A program made the position numbers and the translations under genes. A stretch of 64,000 nucleotides of DNA, taken from the NCBI GenBank assembly GCA_002746415.1, contig NVXD01000002.1:186001-250000 (forward strand), given 5' to 3'. Under the pieces are notes generated by a model that saw nothing but the letters and a program-made list of their open reading frames with translations, was not told the origin of the DNA and searched no databases. Positions 26,628-36,688 of the stretch are shown here, in pieces. Each line of letters starts with the position of its first letter. The stretch's first letter is position 1. The stretch comes from Flavobacteriaceae bacterium (GTDB lineage: Bacteria; Bacteroidota; Bacteroidia; Flavobacteriales; Flavobacteriaceae).

Positions 26628-27575
26628 TTATAACAATCCCCTTCCCATCTTTTTTAACTTTCCGTCTTGCTGATACTCTTTTATCAATTTATCTAAAATA
26701 CCATTGATAAAAATGCTACTCTTGGGTGTAGAATACTCTTTAGCTATCTCTATATACTCATTTATAGTAACCTTCTCCGGTATGGAAGAAAAATTAAGCA
26801 ACTCACAGATAGCCATCTTTAGAAGAATGGCATCTATCTCTGCTATTCTATCCTTATCCCAATTTGGTGTTTTCCCTTCAATTTCATTTTCCCATTCCGT
26901 ATTTTTCAACAAAGTTTTGGACAAAAGCTTTTTAGCAAACTCCATATCCTCTTGATCTTTCAATAATTTTGGAAGAAAAAATGATTCGTTTTGATCCTTT
27001 TTGACCTTTTTAAACTGTTTTAAAAGAAAGGTGTTCACAATGGGAATGTCATCTACCCATGTAAGTTTATCATCCTCTAAATAATCGTAGATTTTCTCAT
27101 TGGGCGCTATAATCTCTTTGAACAAGTTGAGAATAAGCTCTTTGTCTTCTTCAAAACTATTGTTTTCAGATAACATATAGTTGGTATAGAGCTTACTTTC
27201 TACAATTTCCTTATATATAATTTTAATATACTCCTCATTTAAGTACCAATTCTTTAGTTTTCTCTTAGACAAGGTTTCTTTAAGAGCCTTATTGTTTGCC
27301 ATTTGAGACAAAACGGCGTTGTCCAAAAACTTTTTTTGGTTGGGATATTGATCGGATGCAGTCGCCAAATACTTTTTGGAGGAAAGTTGTACATTCTTTT
27401 CCGCTAATTGCCTTATTTCAATTAACAGACTTAACATTAATAAATACAGAGAATACATATTCTCTATACTCACTTTTAAAAACTTCTCTTGTTTTTCTAA
27501 AGAGTCATCGTGTGATTGGGTCAATGCATATATACATTGCATTACTTTAACCCGGATATGCCTTCTTGTGAGCAT
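26628..27575 (-). CDS. nusB: Transcription antitermination factor NusB
   Basis: Forms the rRNA antitermination complex with NusE. At 315 residues it is much longer than E. coli NusB (139). The extra sequence is an N-terminal and central helical insertion typical of Bacteroidota. The start LTRRHIRVKVMQCIYAL and the end DAILLKMAICELLNFSSIPEKVTINEYIEIAKEYSTPKSSIFINGILDKL match the family. It is the first gene of the nusB-DUF1573-yajC operon and is divergent from the ABC exporter. Confidence 0.93.
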   Translation of the reverse strand: MLTRRHIRVKVMQCIYALTQSHDDSLEKQEKFLKVSIENMYSLYLLMLSLLIEIRQLAEKNVQLSSKKYLATASDQYPNQKKFLDNAVLSQMANNKALKETLSKRKLKNWYLNEEYIKIIYKEIVESKLYTNYMLSENNSFEEDKELILNLFKEIIAPNEKIYDYLEDDKLTWVDDIPIVNTFLLKQFKKVKKDQNESFFLPKLLKDQEDMEFAKKLLSKTLLKNTEWENEIEGKTPNWDKDRIAEIDAILLKMAICELLNFSSIPEKVTINEYIEIAKEYSTPKSSIFINGILDKLIKEYQQDGKLKKMGRGLL

Positions 27576-27612
27576 TTTTAAAGAACTTTTCTAAAATATA
27601 TTAAACGTGAGG

Positions 27613-27645
27613 CAAAAATAGTGTTATAATTTAAATCTTGACCAA
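27613..27645 (-). promoter_or_regulatory. Candidate promoter of nusB
   Basis: The minus-strand -7 TATTTTTG lies at 27613-27620, and a TTG at 27643-27645 is separated from it by 22 bases. Confidence 0.5.
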
Positions 27646-27698
27646 TCCTTTTTTACAATCTTATAAATTTTATAACATTTAATTCAAGACCAAACTAT

Positions 27699-27706
27699 TA
27701 TATTTG
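27699..27706 (+). promoter_or_regulatory. Candidate -7 element of the ABC exporter
   Basis: TATATTTG, 45 bases upstream of the ATG at 27751. There is no clear -33 box. Confidence 0.5.
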
Positions 27707-27750
27707 ATGATTTTGTAAAACCTCTAACTATTTTTTTTTAATCCAACTGG

Positions 27751-29505
27751 ATGAAAGAACTAAAACATCTGAACAAATACTTTAAAAAATATTGGGTTAA
27801 ACTCCTACTCGGTATAATTATTACAATTATTGCGCGCATATTCTCTTTGGTAATGCCTTCTTATGTTAAAAAATCTTTTGAAGTAGTTGAGGGGTTTATT
27901 AATAAAACCATAATAGAATCGGAGGCTAAAGACCTTTTATTGGAGTATATTTTAATTATCCTTGGCACTACATTTTTGTCTGGAGTTTTTACTTTTTTAA
28001 TGCGTCAAACCATTATTAACGTATCTCGTTATATAGAATATGATTTAAAGAATGAAGTATTTGATCACTACCAGTTCCTGAACCTTAATTTCTATAAAAG
28101 AAATAGAACTGGCGACCTCATGAACCGTATAAGCGAAGATGTTAGTCAGGTTAGAATGTATGCTGGACCAGCTGTAATGTACGGCATAAATGCACTTACT
28201 TTATTTGCGTGTTTAATTCCATTAATGTTCATTAAAGCTCCTACGCTTGCTCTTTACACCATACTCCCTTTCCCTATATTATCCTTTTTGATTTATAAAA
28301 TCAGTAAAATCATTCATATACGCAGTACCAAGGTTCAGGAATTCCTATCTACTTTGTCCACATTTACCCAAGAATCATTTTCAGGGATATCTATCATAAA
28401 GGCGTATGGTTTGGAACCAAAAATTAATACGGAAGTTGAGGTGTTGGCTATTGAAGGAAGAAATAAAAGCATGGATTTGGCCAAAGTAAATGCCTGGTTT
28501 TTCCCTTTAATGATTCTTCTCATTGGCATTAGCAACATATTTGTCATCTATATTGGCGGCAAACAATATATTAGTGGGGAGATAGCCTCTATTGGAACCA
28601 TTGCTGAATTTGTCCTTTATGTTAACATGCTTACCTGGCCTGTTGCCATTGTAGGGTGGCTCACTTCCATTGTACAGCGGGCAGCGGCATCCCAAGAACG
28701 CATAAATGAATTCTTAAAGCAACAGCCCACCATAAAGAATACAGTTGAGAAGGAAACCCCAATCAAAGGAACAGTGGAGTTTAAAAATGTTTCCTTTACA
28801 TATGAAGATACCAATATCACTTCTTTAAAAAATATTTCCTTTAAAATAAACAAAGGTGAAACAGTAGCCATTATTGGTAAAACTGGATCAGGAAAGTCAT
28901 CCATCCTCGATTTAATTGCCCGTTTGTACGATGCTACTTCTGGGAATATATTAATTGATGGTGTTGGAATAAAAGAATTAAATTTAAATAGTCTAAGAAA
29001 AGGTGTAGGAGTGGTTCCTCAAGATGCTTTTCTTTTTTCGGACACCATAAAAAATAATATAAAGTTTGGAAAAGAAAATGCTACGGATGAAGAAATAATT
29101 GAAGTTGCAAAAATGGCAGTTGTGCACCTTAATATAATGGGGTTTTCTAAAAAATATGAAACTGTGTTAGGAGAAAGGGGCATAACACTTAGTGGTGGTC
29201 AAAAACAACGCGTTTCCATTGCAAGGGCACTTCTAAAAGATCCTGAAATCTATTTATTTGATGATTGTCTTTCGGCTGTCGATACAGAAACCGAAGAGGA
29301 AATATTGAATAATCTTAAAAAAGTTTCAAAAAATAAGACCACTTTAATTGTAAGCCATAGGGTTTCATCAGCCAAAAATGCTAACAAAATCATTGTTTTA
29401 GAAGGTGGAAAAATCATTCAAGAAGGAAGCCATGAGGTTTTAATGAATGAAAATGGGTACTATAAACAATTGTACCATGATCAATTAGAAGAGAAAGAAA
29501 GTTAG
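27751..29505 (+). CDS. ABC exporter, fused permease and ATPase (MsbA-like half transporter)
   Basis: A 584-residue half transporter. The six-helix exporter domain covers about residues 1-310. The ATPase has Walker A GKTGSGKSS, Q-loop VVPQDAF, signature LSGGQKQR, H-loop SHR and a Walker B that reads IYLFDDCLSAVD. An Asp stands where the catalytic Glu is expected, as in the degenerate sites of heterodimeric exporters. It may therefore need a partner with an active site, which is not in this window. The substrate (lipid, peptide or drug) is unknown. It starts divergently from nusB; the PUR gene is 81 bases downstream. Confidence 0.93.
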   Translation: MKELKHLNKYFKKYWVKLLLGIIITIIARIFSLVMPSYVKKSFEVVEGFINKTIIESEAKDLLLEYILIILGTTFLSGVFTFLMRQTIINVSRYIEYDLKNEVFDHYQFLNLNFYKRNRTGDLMNRISEDVSQVRMYAGPAVMYGINALTLFACLIPLMFIKAPTLALYTILPFPILSFLIYKISKIIHIRSTKVQEFLSTLSTFTQESFSGISIIKAYGLEPKINTEVEVLAIEGRNKSMDLAKVNAWFFPLMILLIGISNIFVIYIGGKQYISGEIASIGTIAEFVLYVNMLTWPVAIVGWLTSIVQRAAASQERINEFLKQQPTIKNTVEKETPIKGTVEFKNVSFTYEDTNITSLKNISFKINKGETVAIIGKTGSGKSSILDLIARLYDATSGNILIDGVGIKELNLNSLRKGVGVVPQDAFLFSDTIKNNIKFGKENATDEEIIEVAKMAVVHLNIMGFSKKYETVLGERGITLSGGQKQRVSIARALLKDPEIYLFDDCLSAVDTETEEEILNNLKKVSKNKTTLIVSHRVSSAKNANKIIVLEGGKIIQEGSHEVLMNENGYYKQLYHDQLEEKES

Positions 29506-29586
29506 AAAAATGTTGTAAGATTAGCTTTTTTTTTACACTTTTGAAGATTAACCAAAAGTACCCCCACTAACTATAACTACATAAAA

Positions 29587-29958
29587 ATGAGTGAAAAAGA
29601 ATTAATGGATCAAGAAGAAATATATTCCAAAGTTCTGAGAGCCGGCAGAAGAACATATTTTTTTGATGTTAGAAGTACTAAGGCTGGTGATTATTATTTA
29701 ACGATTACCGAGAGTAAAAAATTTACGCATGATGACGGATCATTTCATTACAAAAAGCACAAAATTTATCTTTACAAAGAAGATTTTGGTTCTTTTAGAG
29801 AAATCATGAATGAAATGATGGATTATATAATTGATAAAAAAGGACTTGAAGTCATATCCGAACGTCATCAAAAAGATTTTAAGAAAGAAGAGGCTAGTGA
29901 AAATGGAACAACCAATTCCGATAATAGTTTTACAGATGTGGATTTTGATGATATCTAA
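29587..29958 (+). CDS. PUR-domain (DUF3276) nucleic-acid-binding protein
   Basis: A 123-residue protein of the bacterial PUR-alpha-like family. The repeat core is KVLRAGRRTYFFDVRSTKAGDYYLTITESK followed by KHKIYLYKEDFGSFREIMNEMMDYI. The tail is acidic (ENGTTNSDNSFTDVDFDDI). Members bind single-stranded nucleic acid, perhaps RNA. It ends in a strong terminator. Confidence 0.88.
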   Translation: MSEKELMDQEEIYSKVLRAGRRTYFFDVRSTKAGDYYLTITESKKFTHDDGSFHYKKHKIYLYKEDFGSFREIMNEMMDYIIDKKGLEVISERHQKDFKKEEASENGTTNSDNSFTDVDFDDI

Positions 29959-29984
29959 TCCCTCTTCTTTTTAATACAAAAACA

Positions 29985-30018
29985 AAAAACGACCTTTATT
30001 CAAGGGTCGTTTTTGTTT
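29985..30018 (+). terminator. Rho-independent terminator after the PUR gene
   Basis: AAAAACGACC and GGTCGTTTTT form a ten-pair stem around a loop, followed by T, about 30 bases after the stop. Confidence 0.85.
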
Positions 30019-30040
30019 TTAAACTCGCAAATACGCTTAT

Positions 30041-32566
30041 ATGAAAAAAACCATACTCCTTATTGCCATCAGTTTTTTTGGAACCTTATCGGCTCAAGAA
30101 TCAATAGATTTAAGCTATTACCTTCCTCAAAACATATCATATAACGAAGAAATTCCCACACCGAAAGATATTATTGGGCATGAAGTTGGAGAATGGCATG
30201 TAACCCACGACAAGCTAATGTTTTACATGCAGACCCTAGCCAGTTCAAGTGACCGAATTACTATAGAAAACAGAGGTGAGACCTTTGAAGGAAGGCCTAT
30301 TTTATTATTAACTATAACCGCCCCCAAAAATCATCGCAATTTAAATAAGGTAAGAGAAAACCATATTGCCCTTTCTGAAAGCAATGGTAGTTCCTTGTCT
30401 ACTACGAATATGCCTATTGTGATTTATCAGGGCTTCTCTATCCATGGAAATGAGCCTAGTGGTACAAATGCAGCTATGGCCTATGCCTATTATCTAGCCG
30501 CTGCAAAAGGTAAAGAAATAGACGAGCTGTTGGAGAAAATGGTCATTTTATTGGACCCCTCTTATAATCCGGATGGTCTTCAACGTTTTGCCTATTGGGC
30601 AAATACAAATAAAAGTGACAATCTTAATGCTGATTCTAATGATAGAGAATATCACGAGGTTTGGCCAGGTGGCAGAACAAATCACTATTGGTTTGATTTA
30701 AATCGAGATTGGCTTCCTGCACAATTGCCAGAGAGTAGAGCACGAATCAATACATTTCACAAATGGTTGCCTAATATCTTAACCGATCACCATGAAATGG
30801 GTACAAATTCTACCTTCTTTTTTCAACCTGGTGAACCCATGAGAGTGCATCCATTGACCCCAGATTTGAACCAAGAACTCACAGCAGAAATTGGAACGTA
30901 TCATATTAAAGCATTAGACAAAATAGGATCTTTGTACTATTCCCAAGAAGGTTATGATGATTATTTTTATGGAAAAGGGTCAACTTTCCCAGACGTAAAT
31001 GGAAGTATAGGTATTCTTTTTGAGCAAGGAAGCTCTAGAGGGCATATTCAAGAATCAGAGAATGGCACCTTAAGCTTTCCATTTACAATACGCAATCAAT
31101 TTACTGCGGCATTATCAACTATTGAAGCCGCTAAAAACATGCGTTCCAAAATTTTGGACTATCAAAAAGGTTTTTATAAAAGCATGAGAGATGAGGCCAC
31201 TCGCTCAAAATCTAAAGCCATAATTTTTGGAGATAGCAAAGATGCTGCAAAGACATGGCATTTGGCAGAAATTCTTACGCGTCATAAAATAAAATTCAAT
31301 GAATTGAAAAATGATGTAAGCATTGCCGGAAAATCATATAAAAAAGGAAGCAGTTATGTGGTCCCTATGAACCAAAAAAATCCGAAGCTGATAAAAGCAA
31401 TGTTCGAGAAGAGAACCGTTTTTAAGGACAGTATTTTTTATGACATCTCTGCATGGACCTTTCCTTTAGCTTTTAATGTGGACTATACTGAAGTGACTTC
31501 ACTTGCGAATGCAGGAGCAGAAATAACAAGCCTTAGACCATTGACAGGTAACGTAAGTAAAAAAAGCAGTTATGCTTATCTATTCCAATGGCATGAATAC
31601 TACACTCCAAAAGCCTTAAATAGTATAGTGAATAAGGGCATAAGGGCAAAAGTGGCTAAATCCCAATTTACTTTGGAAGGAAAGAAATATGATTATGGTA
31701 CTATCATGATACCTGTACAAAATCAAAAATTGAACACAGAAGAACTTCATGCCTTTTTAACACAAGTAGCCAAAGAGAGTAACATTAATATTGAAGGAGT
31801 AACAACAGGGCATGCTACAGGAATTGATTTAGGTAGTAATGACTTTGATCCTATACAAAAACAAAATGTAGCCTTGTTGGTTGGCAAAGGTGTACGTTCT
31901 TATGATGCGGGAGAAATTTGGCATTTATTTGACCAGCGCTATGACATAAAAATCACCAAACTTGATATAGATTATTTCAATGGAGTTGATTTAAGTGGCT
32001 ATACAGATATTATCATCCCTAATTTAGACGGCGATGGTGCATTGAACAAAAACGAGATTAACAAATTAAAAGAATGGGTCAAAGACGGTGGTACCATTAT
32101 TGGCTATAGAAATGTGGCGAAGTGGCTCAATAAAAATGAGTTCATAAATCTATCTTTTAAAAAGGATTCACTAATTGCTAAAAATATTTCATTTGAACAA
32201 AAACAGGATTTTACTGGTGCACAAGTTACTGGAGGGGCAATTTTTGAAACGCAATTAGACCGTTCCCATCCCATTAATTATGGATATAAAAATGATAAAC
32301 TAGCATTGTTCAGAAATACCAATGTCTTTATAAAGCCAAACAAAAACAGCTACAACAACCCTATAACATATACCAATAATCCATTATTAAGTGGTTATAT
32401 TTCTGAAGAAAAATTAAATCTTTTAAAAAATACTGTGCCTTTTCAGGTGGAGCGCATGGGCAAAGGACGCGTAATTGTATTTACAGACAACACCAATTTT
32501 AGAGCCTTTTGGTATGGCACCAATAAATTATTGATGAATGCCATATTCTTTGGCAAAATCATGTAA
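30041..32566 (+). CDS. Secreted M14-family zinc carboxypeptidase
   Basis: An 841-residue exported peptidase with a signal peptide (LLIAISFFGTLSAQ, cleavage about residue 18). The N-terminal peptidase domain has zinc ligands in GFSIHGNEPSG and in TDHHEMG, with DLNRDWLP between. The catalytic Glu lies in GILFEQGSSRG. The C-terminal half has a glutamine-amidotransferase-like fold with VALLVGKGVRSYDAGEIW and GYTDIIIPNLDGDGALN. This architecture is common in secreted Bacteroidota M14 peptidases. Its stop overlaps the convergent acyltransferase gene by eight bases. Confidence 0.92.
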   Translation: MKKTILLIAISFFGTLSAQESIDLSYYLPQNISYNEEIPTPKDIIGHEVGEWHVTHDKLMFYMQTLASSSDRITIENRGETFEGRPILLLTITAPKNHRNLNKVRENHIALSESNGSSLSTTNMPIVIYQGFSIHGNEPSGTNAAMAYAYYLAAAKGKEIDELLEKMVILLDPSYNPDGLQRFAYWANTNKSDNLNADSNDREYHEVWPGGRTNHYWFDLNRDWLPAQLPESRARINTFHKWLPNILTDHHEMGTNSTFFFQPGEPMRVHPLTPDLNQELTAEIGTYHIKALDKIGSLYYSQEGYDDYFYGKGSTFPDVNGSIGILFEQGSSRGHIQESENGTLSFPFTIRNQFTAALSTIEAAKNMRSKILDYQKGFYKSMRDEATRSKSKAIIFGDSKDAAKTWHLAEILTRHKIKFNELKNDVSIAGKSYKKGSSYVVPMNQKNPKLIKAMFEKRTVFKDSIFYDISAWTFPLAFNVDYTEVTSLANAGAEITSLRPLTGNVSKKSSYAYLFQWHEYYTPKALNSIVNKGIRAKVAKSQFTLEGKKYDYGTIMIPVQNQKLNTEELHAFLTQVAKESNINIEGVTTGHATGIDLGSNDFDPIQKQNVALLVGKGVRSYDAGEIWHLFDQRYDIKITKLDIDYFNGVDLSGYTDIIIPNLDGDGALNKNEINKLKEWVKDGGTIIGYRNVAKWLNKNEFINLSFKKDSLIAKNISFEQKQDFTGAQVTGGAIFETQLDRSHPINYGYKNDKLALFRNTNVFIKPNKNSYNNPITYTNNPLLSGYISEEKLNLLKNTVPFQVERMGKGRVIVFTDNTNFRAFWYGTNKLLMNAIFFGKIM

Positions 32567-33602
32567 AAGAGCTTAGTTTTATATACAAATAGTTAAAAAC
32601 AATGTGGCTAAGGATAAATTCGGCAGTTAACACATTGCCGATATAGTTTCCCAAAAACCAGAAAACCAATAGGTAATATATTGGAAAAAGGACAAGGGCA
32701 TATAAAAATCTAAAGGTGCTAATAAATTCTTTTTGTTGAATTCTAGGCAGTAACAACAGTTTCCAAGGAATTATGAATGGAAAGTTCATAATCGTGAACA
32801 GGTTTTTCATTAACTGTGGCACTAAACGGTTTCTTTTTGTCTTAATGGATCCCTTCTCCAAGGCTTCCAATACAACGTTTACTTTGGAAGGGGTTAAGTA
32901 ATCTACGTCCATTGCATCCAGTTTTCCTAAAATGGCCTCATAATTCTCTTCATTTTCAATATGGGTAGTTTGCTTTTTTAAACGCTCATAAACTGCAGCT
33001 TTCATTTTTTTAATAGATTCTGGGATGTTCTTTTTATCATACAAATCCAATACTGGTATATTTTCATCAAAATATAAGGCTGCGCTATCAGGGAAGCGTT
33101 CGGCCCTTATATAATTTACGCCAACAGGTACAAGTCCTAAATTTAAATCTGGCTGTTTATCCAATGCTTTAAAAAGTATTCTTGTAAAACCTTTACTTAA
33201 AGGACGAATGCGCTTTTTAATGTTATGATTGCCTTCAGGAAAAATAAGTACCTGATGGTTTTCCATCAATAAATTTGCACAAAAATCAAAAATAGCGTCG
33301 TTCTTACCTAAAGATTGTTTGCCATCCCTAATGCGGTACACTGGAATCATTTGTAAAAAATTAAGCAATACTTTAGCCAACGGATTTTTAAAAAGATCCC
33401 CTCTAGATAAAAAGTAGGGCTTACATTTACAAAATGTACCTACTAACAAAGCATCCATAAGTGCATTTTGATGATTCGCAAGAAAAAGTACCGGGGTATC
33501 CTTTGGAATGTTCTCTAAACCATGGATTTCAATTTTAGAATAATAATATCTAATCCCAGCTTCAATCCACCATTTAAAAAAATAATAGACGATTTTTCTC
33601 AT
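32559..33602 (-). CDS. Lysophospholipid acyltransferase family protein (PlsC-like)
   Basis: A 347-residue membrane-bound acyltransferase. The catalytic motif NHQNALMDALLVGTF (NHxxxxD form) is near residue 43, and the acceptor motif FPEGNH near residue 122. Two hydrophobic segments occur near the C terminus (FPFIIPWKLLLLP, FLYALVLFPIYYLLVFWFLGNYIG), as in the larger Bacteroidota members. It probably acylates a glycerophosphate or lysophospholipid. Its start overlaps the stop of the BASS transporter by four bases (ATGA), so the two are translationally coupled. Confidence 0.9.
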   Translation of the reverse strand: MRKIVYYFFKWWIEAGIRYYYSKIEIHGLENIPKDTPVLFLANHQNALMDALLVGTFCKCKPYFLSRGDLFKNPLAKVLLNFLQMIPVYRIRDGKQSLGKNDAIFDFCANLLMENHQVLIFPEGNHNIKKRIRPLSKGFTRILFKALDKQPDLNLGLVPVGVNYIRAERFPDSAALYFDENIPVLDLYDKKNIPESIKKMKAAVYERLKKQTTHIENEENYEAILGKLDAMDVDYLTPSKVNVVLEALEKGSIKTKRNRLVPQLMKNLFTIMNFPFIIPWKLLLLPRIQQKEFISTFRFLYALVLFPIYYLLVFWFLGNYIGNVLTAEFILSHIVFNYLYIKLSSFT

Positions 33603-34519
33603 GCAAGTTCCTTTTCATCGCTTGGCCTATACCCCCATATTACAGCCAAAAACAGGCCTGAAACCAAATGCCAAATACCCCAGAAAGCAGTAAGAATTGC
33701 CATACCACCAAGGCCATCAAAGAAAGTGAATATCAACAACAATCCCAATCCAGAATTCTGTATTCCAGTTTCTATTGTGATACTTTTTCTGTCTTTTTGA
33801 GAAAGTCCCATAGCTTTTGCCAGCGAAAAGCCAGTGAAAAATGCCACTAGGTTATGCAAGAGGACAATCCAAAAAATGTAACCCACATAATCCATGAAAA
33901 TATCTCTATTCTTATACAAGGCAATAAATATCAAAGCAACAAAAAACAATAGTGAAACTACCTTAAGTACTTTTGCCATTTGCATTGCAAATTTGGGGTT
34001 CTTATAATTAAGATACATCCCCAAAACCAAAGGAATTCCTAGCAAAAGTGCCACTAATTTTATCATTTCCAAAGGTGAAATGGAAACAGTATTTAAAATT
34101 GTGTTAGTAGGTTCATACAAAGAACCCCATAATTGTAAATTCAATGGAGTCATAAAAATAGCCAATAATGTAGCTATTGCTGTGAGACTTACAGAAAGGG
34201 CAGTATTTCCTTTGGCCAAATGCGTAATAAAATTGGAGACGTTACCACCTGGACATGCAGCCACCATAAACATTCCCATAGCTATGCTAGGCAATGGCTG
34301 TATAAACCATACTAAAAGAAAGGTGATTAAAGGAAGTACTACAAACTGACCAACAACTCCTACCAAAACAGGTTTAGGGCTCTTAAACAAGCGCCTAAAA
34401 TCTGTCAAAGAGATTTCCAAGGCAATGCCAAACATCACCAAAGCCAAGGCTAAATTCATAATCCAAAGTGCTTCCGTACTAAAGTTTATATGAACACTAT
34501 CTATAGCTTGATCTACCAA
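33599..34519 (-). CDS. Bile acid:sodium symporter (BASS) family transporter
   Basis: A 306-residue protein with about nine or ten helices. The family core is visible in VACPGGNVSNFITHLAKGNTALSVSLTAIATLLA and in the later ETGIQNSGLGLLLIF, the crossover regions that bind sodium in BASS structures. It is likely a sodium-coupled importer of an organic anion; the substrate is unpredictable. It is the first gene of a pair with the acyltransferase. Confidence 0.9.
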   Translation of the reverse strand: MVDQAIDSVHINFSTEALWIMNLALALVMFGIALEISLTDFRRLFKSPKPVLVGVVGQFVVLPLITFLLVWFIQPLPSIAMGMFMVAACPGGNVSNFITHLAKGNTALSVSLTAIATLLAIFMTPLNLQLWGSLYEPTNTILNTVSISPLEMIKLVALLLGIPLVLGMYLNYKNPKFAMQMAKVLKVVSLLFFVALIFIALYKNRDIFMDYVGYIFWIVLLHNLVAFFTGFSLAKAMGLSQKDRKSITIETGIQNSGLGLLLIFTFFDGLGGMAILTAFWGIWHLVSGLFLAVIWGYRPSDEKELA

Positions 34520-34698
34520 ACAACATGAATTTTAATCTAAAAAATAATAAGAAAGCTCATTATGCTTTTTATTCTAGATGTTACAATATAGGCATTCATA
34601 TCAAAATTTAACAATTTTGGCCCATATTAAAGATATTGCCTCTAAACTGCGAAACGTCAAAAAATACATTAATTTTACAGTATAAAATTAAGTGTAAA

Positions 34699-35259
34699 AT
34701 GTCTAGAACACCTAGCAATATGTTGCCATTAGGCACTATAGCTTCAAGTTTTAATCTATTAAATACGGTAACAAATACCTTTTCAAACCTGCAGGACTCA
34801 AAAGGTAATAATGGTACTGTTATCATGTTTATTAGCAACCATTGCCCATTTGTAAAACATATAAATGCTGAAATATCCAGATTAGCAAAGGACTATACAG
34901 AGAAAGGAATTGGATTTGTTGCTATTTGCAGTAACGATATAAAAAACTACCCACAGGACGCACCTCATTTAATGAAACAATTAGCTCAGGAAGAAAACTT
35001 TACATTTCCCTATTTCTATGATGAGACCCAAAAAACTGCTACGGACTATGATGCAGCCTGTACCCCAGATTTTTATTTATTTAATGCCGATTTAAAATTA
35101 GCGTATCATGGACAATTGGATGATTCTCGCCCAGGAAATGGCATTCCAGTAACTGGAAGTGATCTTAGAAATGCACTAAAAGCTTTATTATTGGGTAATC
35201 CAATAAACTCAAATCAAAAGCCAAGTATAGGGTGCAATATTAAGTGGATTAATCATTAA
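34699..35259 (+). CDS. Thioredoxin-fold (AhpC/TSA-like) protein
   Basis: A 186-residue cytoplasmic protein of the AhpC/TSA-thioredoxin group. The single active Cys is in ISNHCPFVKH near residue 51, with the further Cys in DAACTPDFYLFN and SIGCNIKW. Other landmarks are LAKDYTEKGIGFVAICSND and YHGQLDDSRPGNG. The start at 34699 is preferred because the upstream TTG at 34636 adds 21 non-conserved residues. Probable thiol peroxidase or reductase activity; not proven. Confidence 0.82.
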   Translation: MSRTPSNMLPLGTIASSFNLLNTVTNTFSNLQDSKGNNGTVIMFISNHCPFVKHINAEISRLAKDYTEKGIGFVAICSNDIKNYPQDAPHLMKQLAQEENFTFPYFYDETQKTATDYDAACTPDFYLFNADLKLAYHGQLDDSRPGNGIPVTGSDLRNALKALLLGNPINSNQKPSIGCNIKWINH

Positions 35260-35298
35260 AAGTAAATAGCGCCCATTTTACCTAAAATAGAACAATCC

Positions 35299-35835
35299 TT
35301 ATAACCAACTCTCTCGTTTCAATAAGTTTTCAATATGTGCGTAATGGTGACTGCTATGCCAGGCATATTTACATATATTTTCCTTTACTGTGGCTACTGA
35401 ACCATCTTCTGGGTGCAAATAGCTTAATTCCAATTGCTCTTTTGAAAGGCCTCTTAAGAGGTACACCATTTTGGCATGCAATGCCTTTATATAATCCAAA
35501 GAAAGGGAAATAGGGGATGATTTGGCATCAAAAAGCTCAGCCCATTCTTTTTCTTCATAAGCCTTAATTAAAGGTTTATCCTCTGTTAGTGACCATTTAA
35601 AACGCGTGTAACTATGGTGATGACTATCTGCAATATGATGCACCACTTGTCTAATAGTCCATCCTTCTGGTCGATACTGAGTTTCTAATTGGTCATATGA
35701 AAGTCGGGTAACCAGTTGTTCCAATTTATGTGGGAACTGCTCTAGGATAGAAATCCACTCAACAATATCATAATTAGTAATAATTTCCGGACTTGTATAT
35801 TGTCCGATGGGGTACTTTAATTGTTCTAAATCCAT
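35299..35835 (-). CDS. DinB/YfiT-family metal-dependent thiol transferase
   Basis: A 178-residue four-helix-bundle protein. The nickel/zinc triad of the YfiT/BstA group is seen as His in VVHHIADSHHHSY and the closing HSSHHYAHIENLL. The start LKYPIGQY and EWISILEQFPHKLEQLV fit this subfamily. Characterised relatives transfer bacillithiol to electrophiles, and some Bacteroidota make bacillithiol. It is convergent with the thioredoxin-like gene and transcribed alone. Confidence 0.85.
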   Translation of the reverse strand: MDLEQLKYPIGQYTSPEIITNYDIVEWISILEQFPHKLEQLVTRLSYDQLETQYRPEGWTIRQVVHHIADSHHHSYTRFKWSLTEDKPLIKAYEEKEWAELFDAKSSPISLSLDYIKALHAKMVYLLRGLSKEQLELSYLHPEDGSVATVKENICKYAWHSSHHYAHIENLLKRESWL

Positions 35836-36049
35836 ATTCTTTATAAACGTATTACTTTCTTAAACAAATCAGTGAAACTTCATTAAGAAAAAAATTTTAA
35901 ATATTCCATACCAGCATTTGAGTACAACAATCATTGGTAATATTAAAAATACTAAACTTTAATACATTTTTAACCTGTTTAAAAGACATTCTATTAATTA
36001 TCTCTTAACTTTATGGAGCAATTAATTTTTCAACTTAAAAACTAAGAAT

Positions 36050-36688
36050 ATGGCAACAATACGATTGGGCGATGCAGCTCCAGATTTTACGGCAGATAGT
36101 TCTCTGGGCATGATTAATTTATATGACTATCTAGGTGATGGCTGGGGTATTTTGTTCTCGCACCCGGCAGATTTCACTCCAGTATGTACCACAGAATTAG
36201 GAACTGCTGCAAAATTTAAAGATGAATTTGCAAAGCGTAACGTAAAAATGATGGCATTAAGTGTGGATGGTGCGGCTTCCCATAATGCGTGGATTCAAGA
36301 TATCAATGAAACCCAAAATACCAAGGTAGATTTTCCCATTATAGCTGACGAGGATAAAAAAGTATCAAATTTGTACGATATGATTCATCCTAATGCTGAT
36401 AACAATTTAACAGTCCGTTCTGTATTCATTATTGCTCCAGACAAAACAGTAAAGCTTACTATTACATATCCTGCCTCTACTGGAAGAAATTTTCATGAAT
36501 TGTTACGAGTAATAGATTCTTTACAATTGACCGCCTATCACAAAGTGGCCACACCTGCTAATTGGAATAATGGGGAAGATGTAGTGGTAAGTCCGGCAAT
36601 TTCGACAGAAGATGCTAAGAAAATCTTTACCAAAGGAGTTACAGAAGTAAAACCTTATTTAAGAATGACACCGGACCCAACAACGTAA
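36050..36688 (+). CDS. Peroxiredoxin, 1-Cys Prx6 type
   Basis: A 212-residue peroxidase with the peroxidatic Cys in HPADFTPVCTTELG (near residue 45) and the Prx6-type C-terminal arm (YHKVATPANWNNGEDVVVSPAIS). No second Cys is visible, so it is a 1-Cys enzyme needing an external reductant. The start at 36050 gives MATIRLGDAAPDFTADSS, the family's usual opening. It is likely a cytoplasmic detoxifier of hydrogen and organic peroxides. Confidence 0.93.
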   Translation: MATIRLGDAAPDFTADSSLGMINLYDYLGDGWGILFSHPADFTPVCTTELGTAAKFKDEFAKRNVKMMALSVDGAASHNAWIQDINETQNTKVDFPIIADEDKKVSNLYDMIHPNADNNLTVRSVFIIAPDKTVKLTITYPASTGRNFHELLRVIDSLQLTAYHKVATPANWNNGEDVVVSPAISTEDAKKIFTKGVTEVKPYLRMTPDPTT

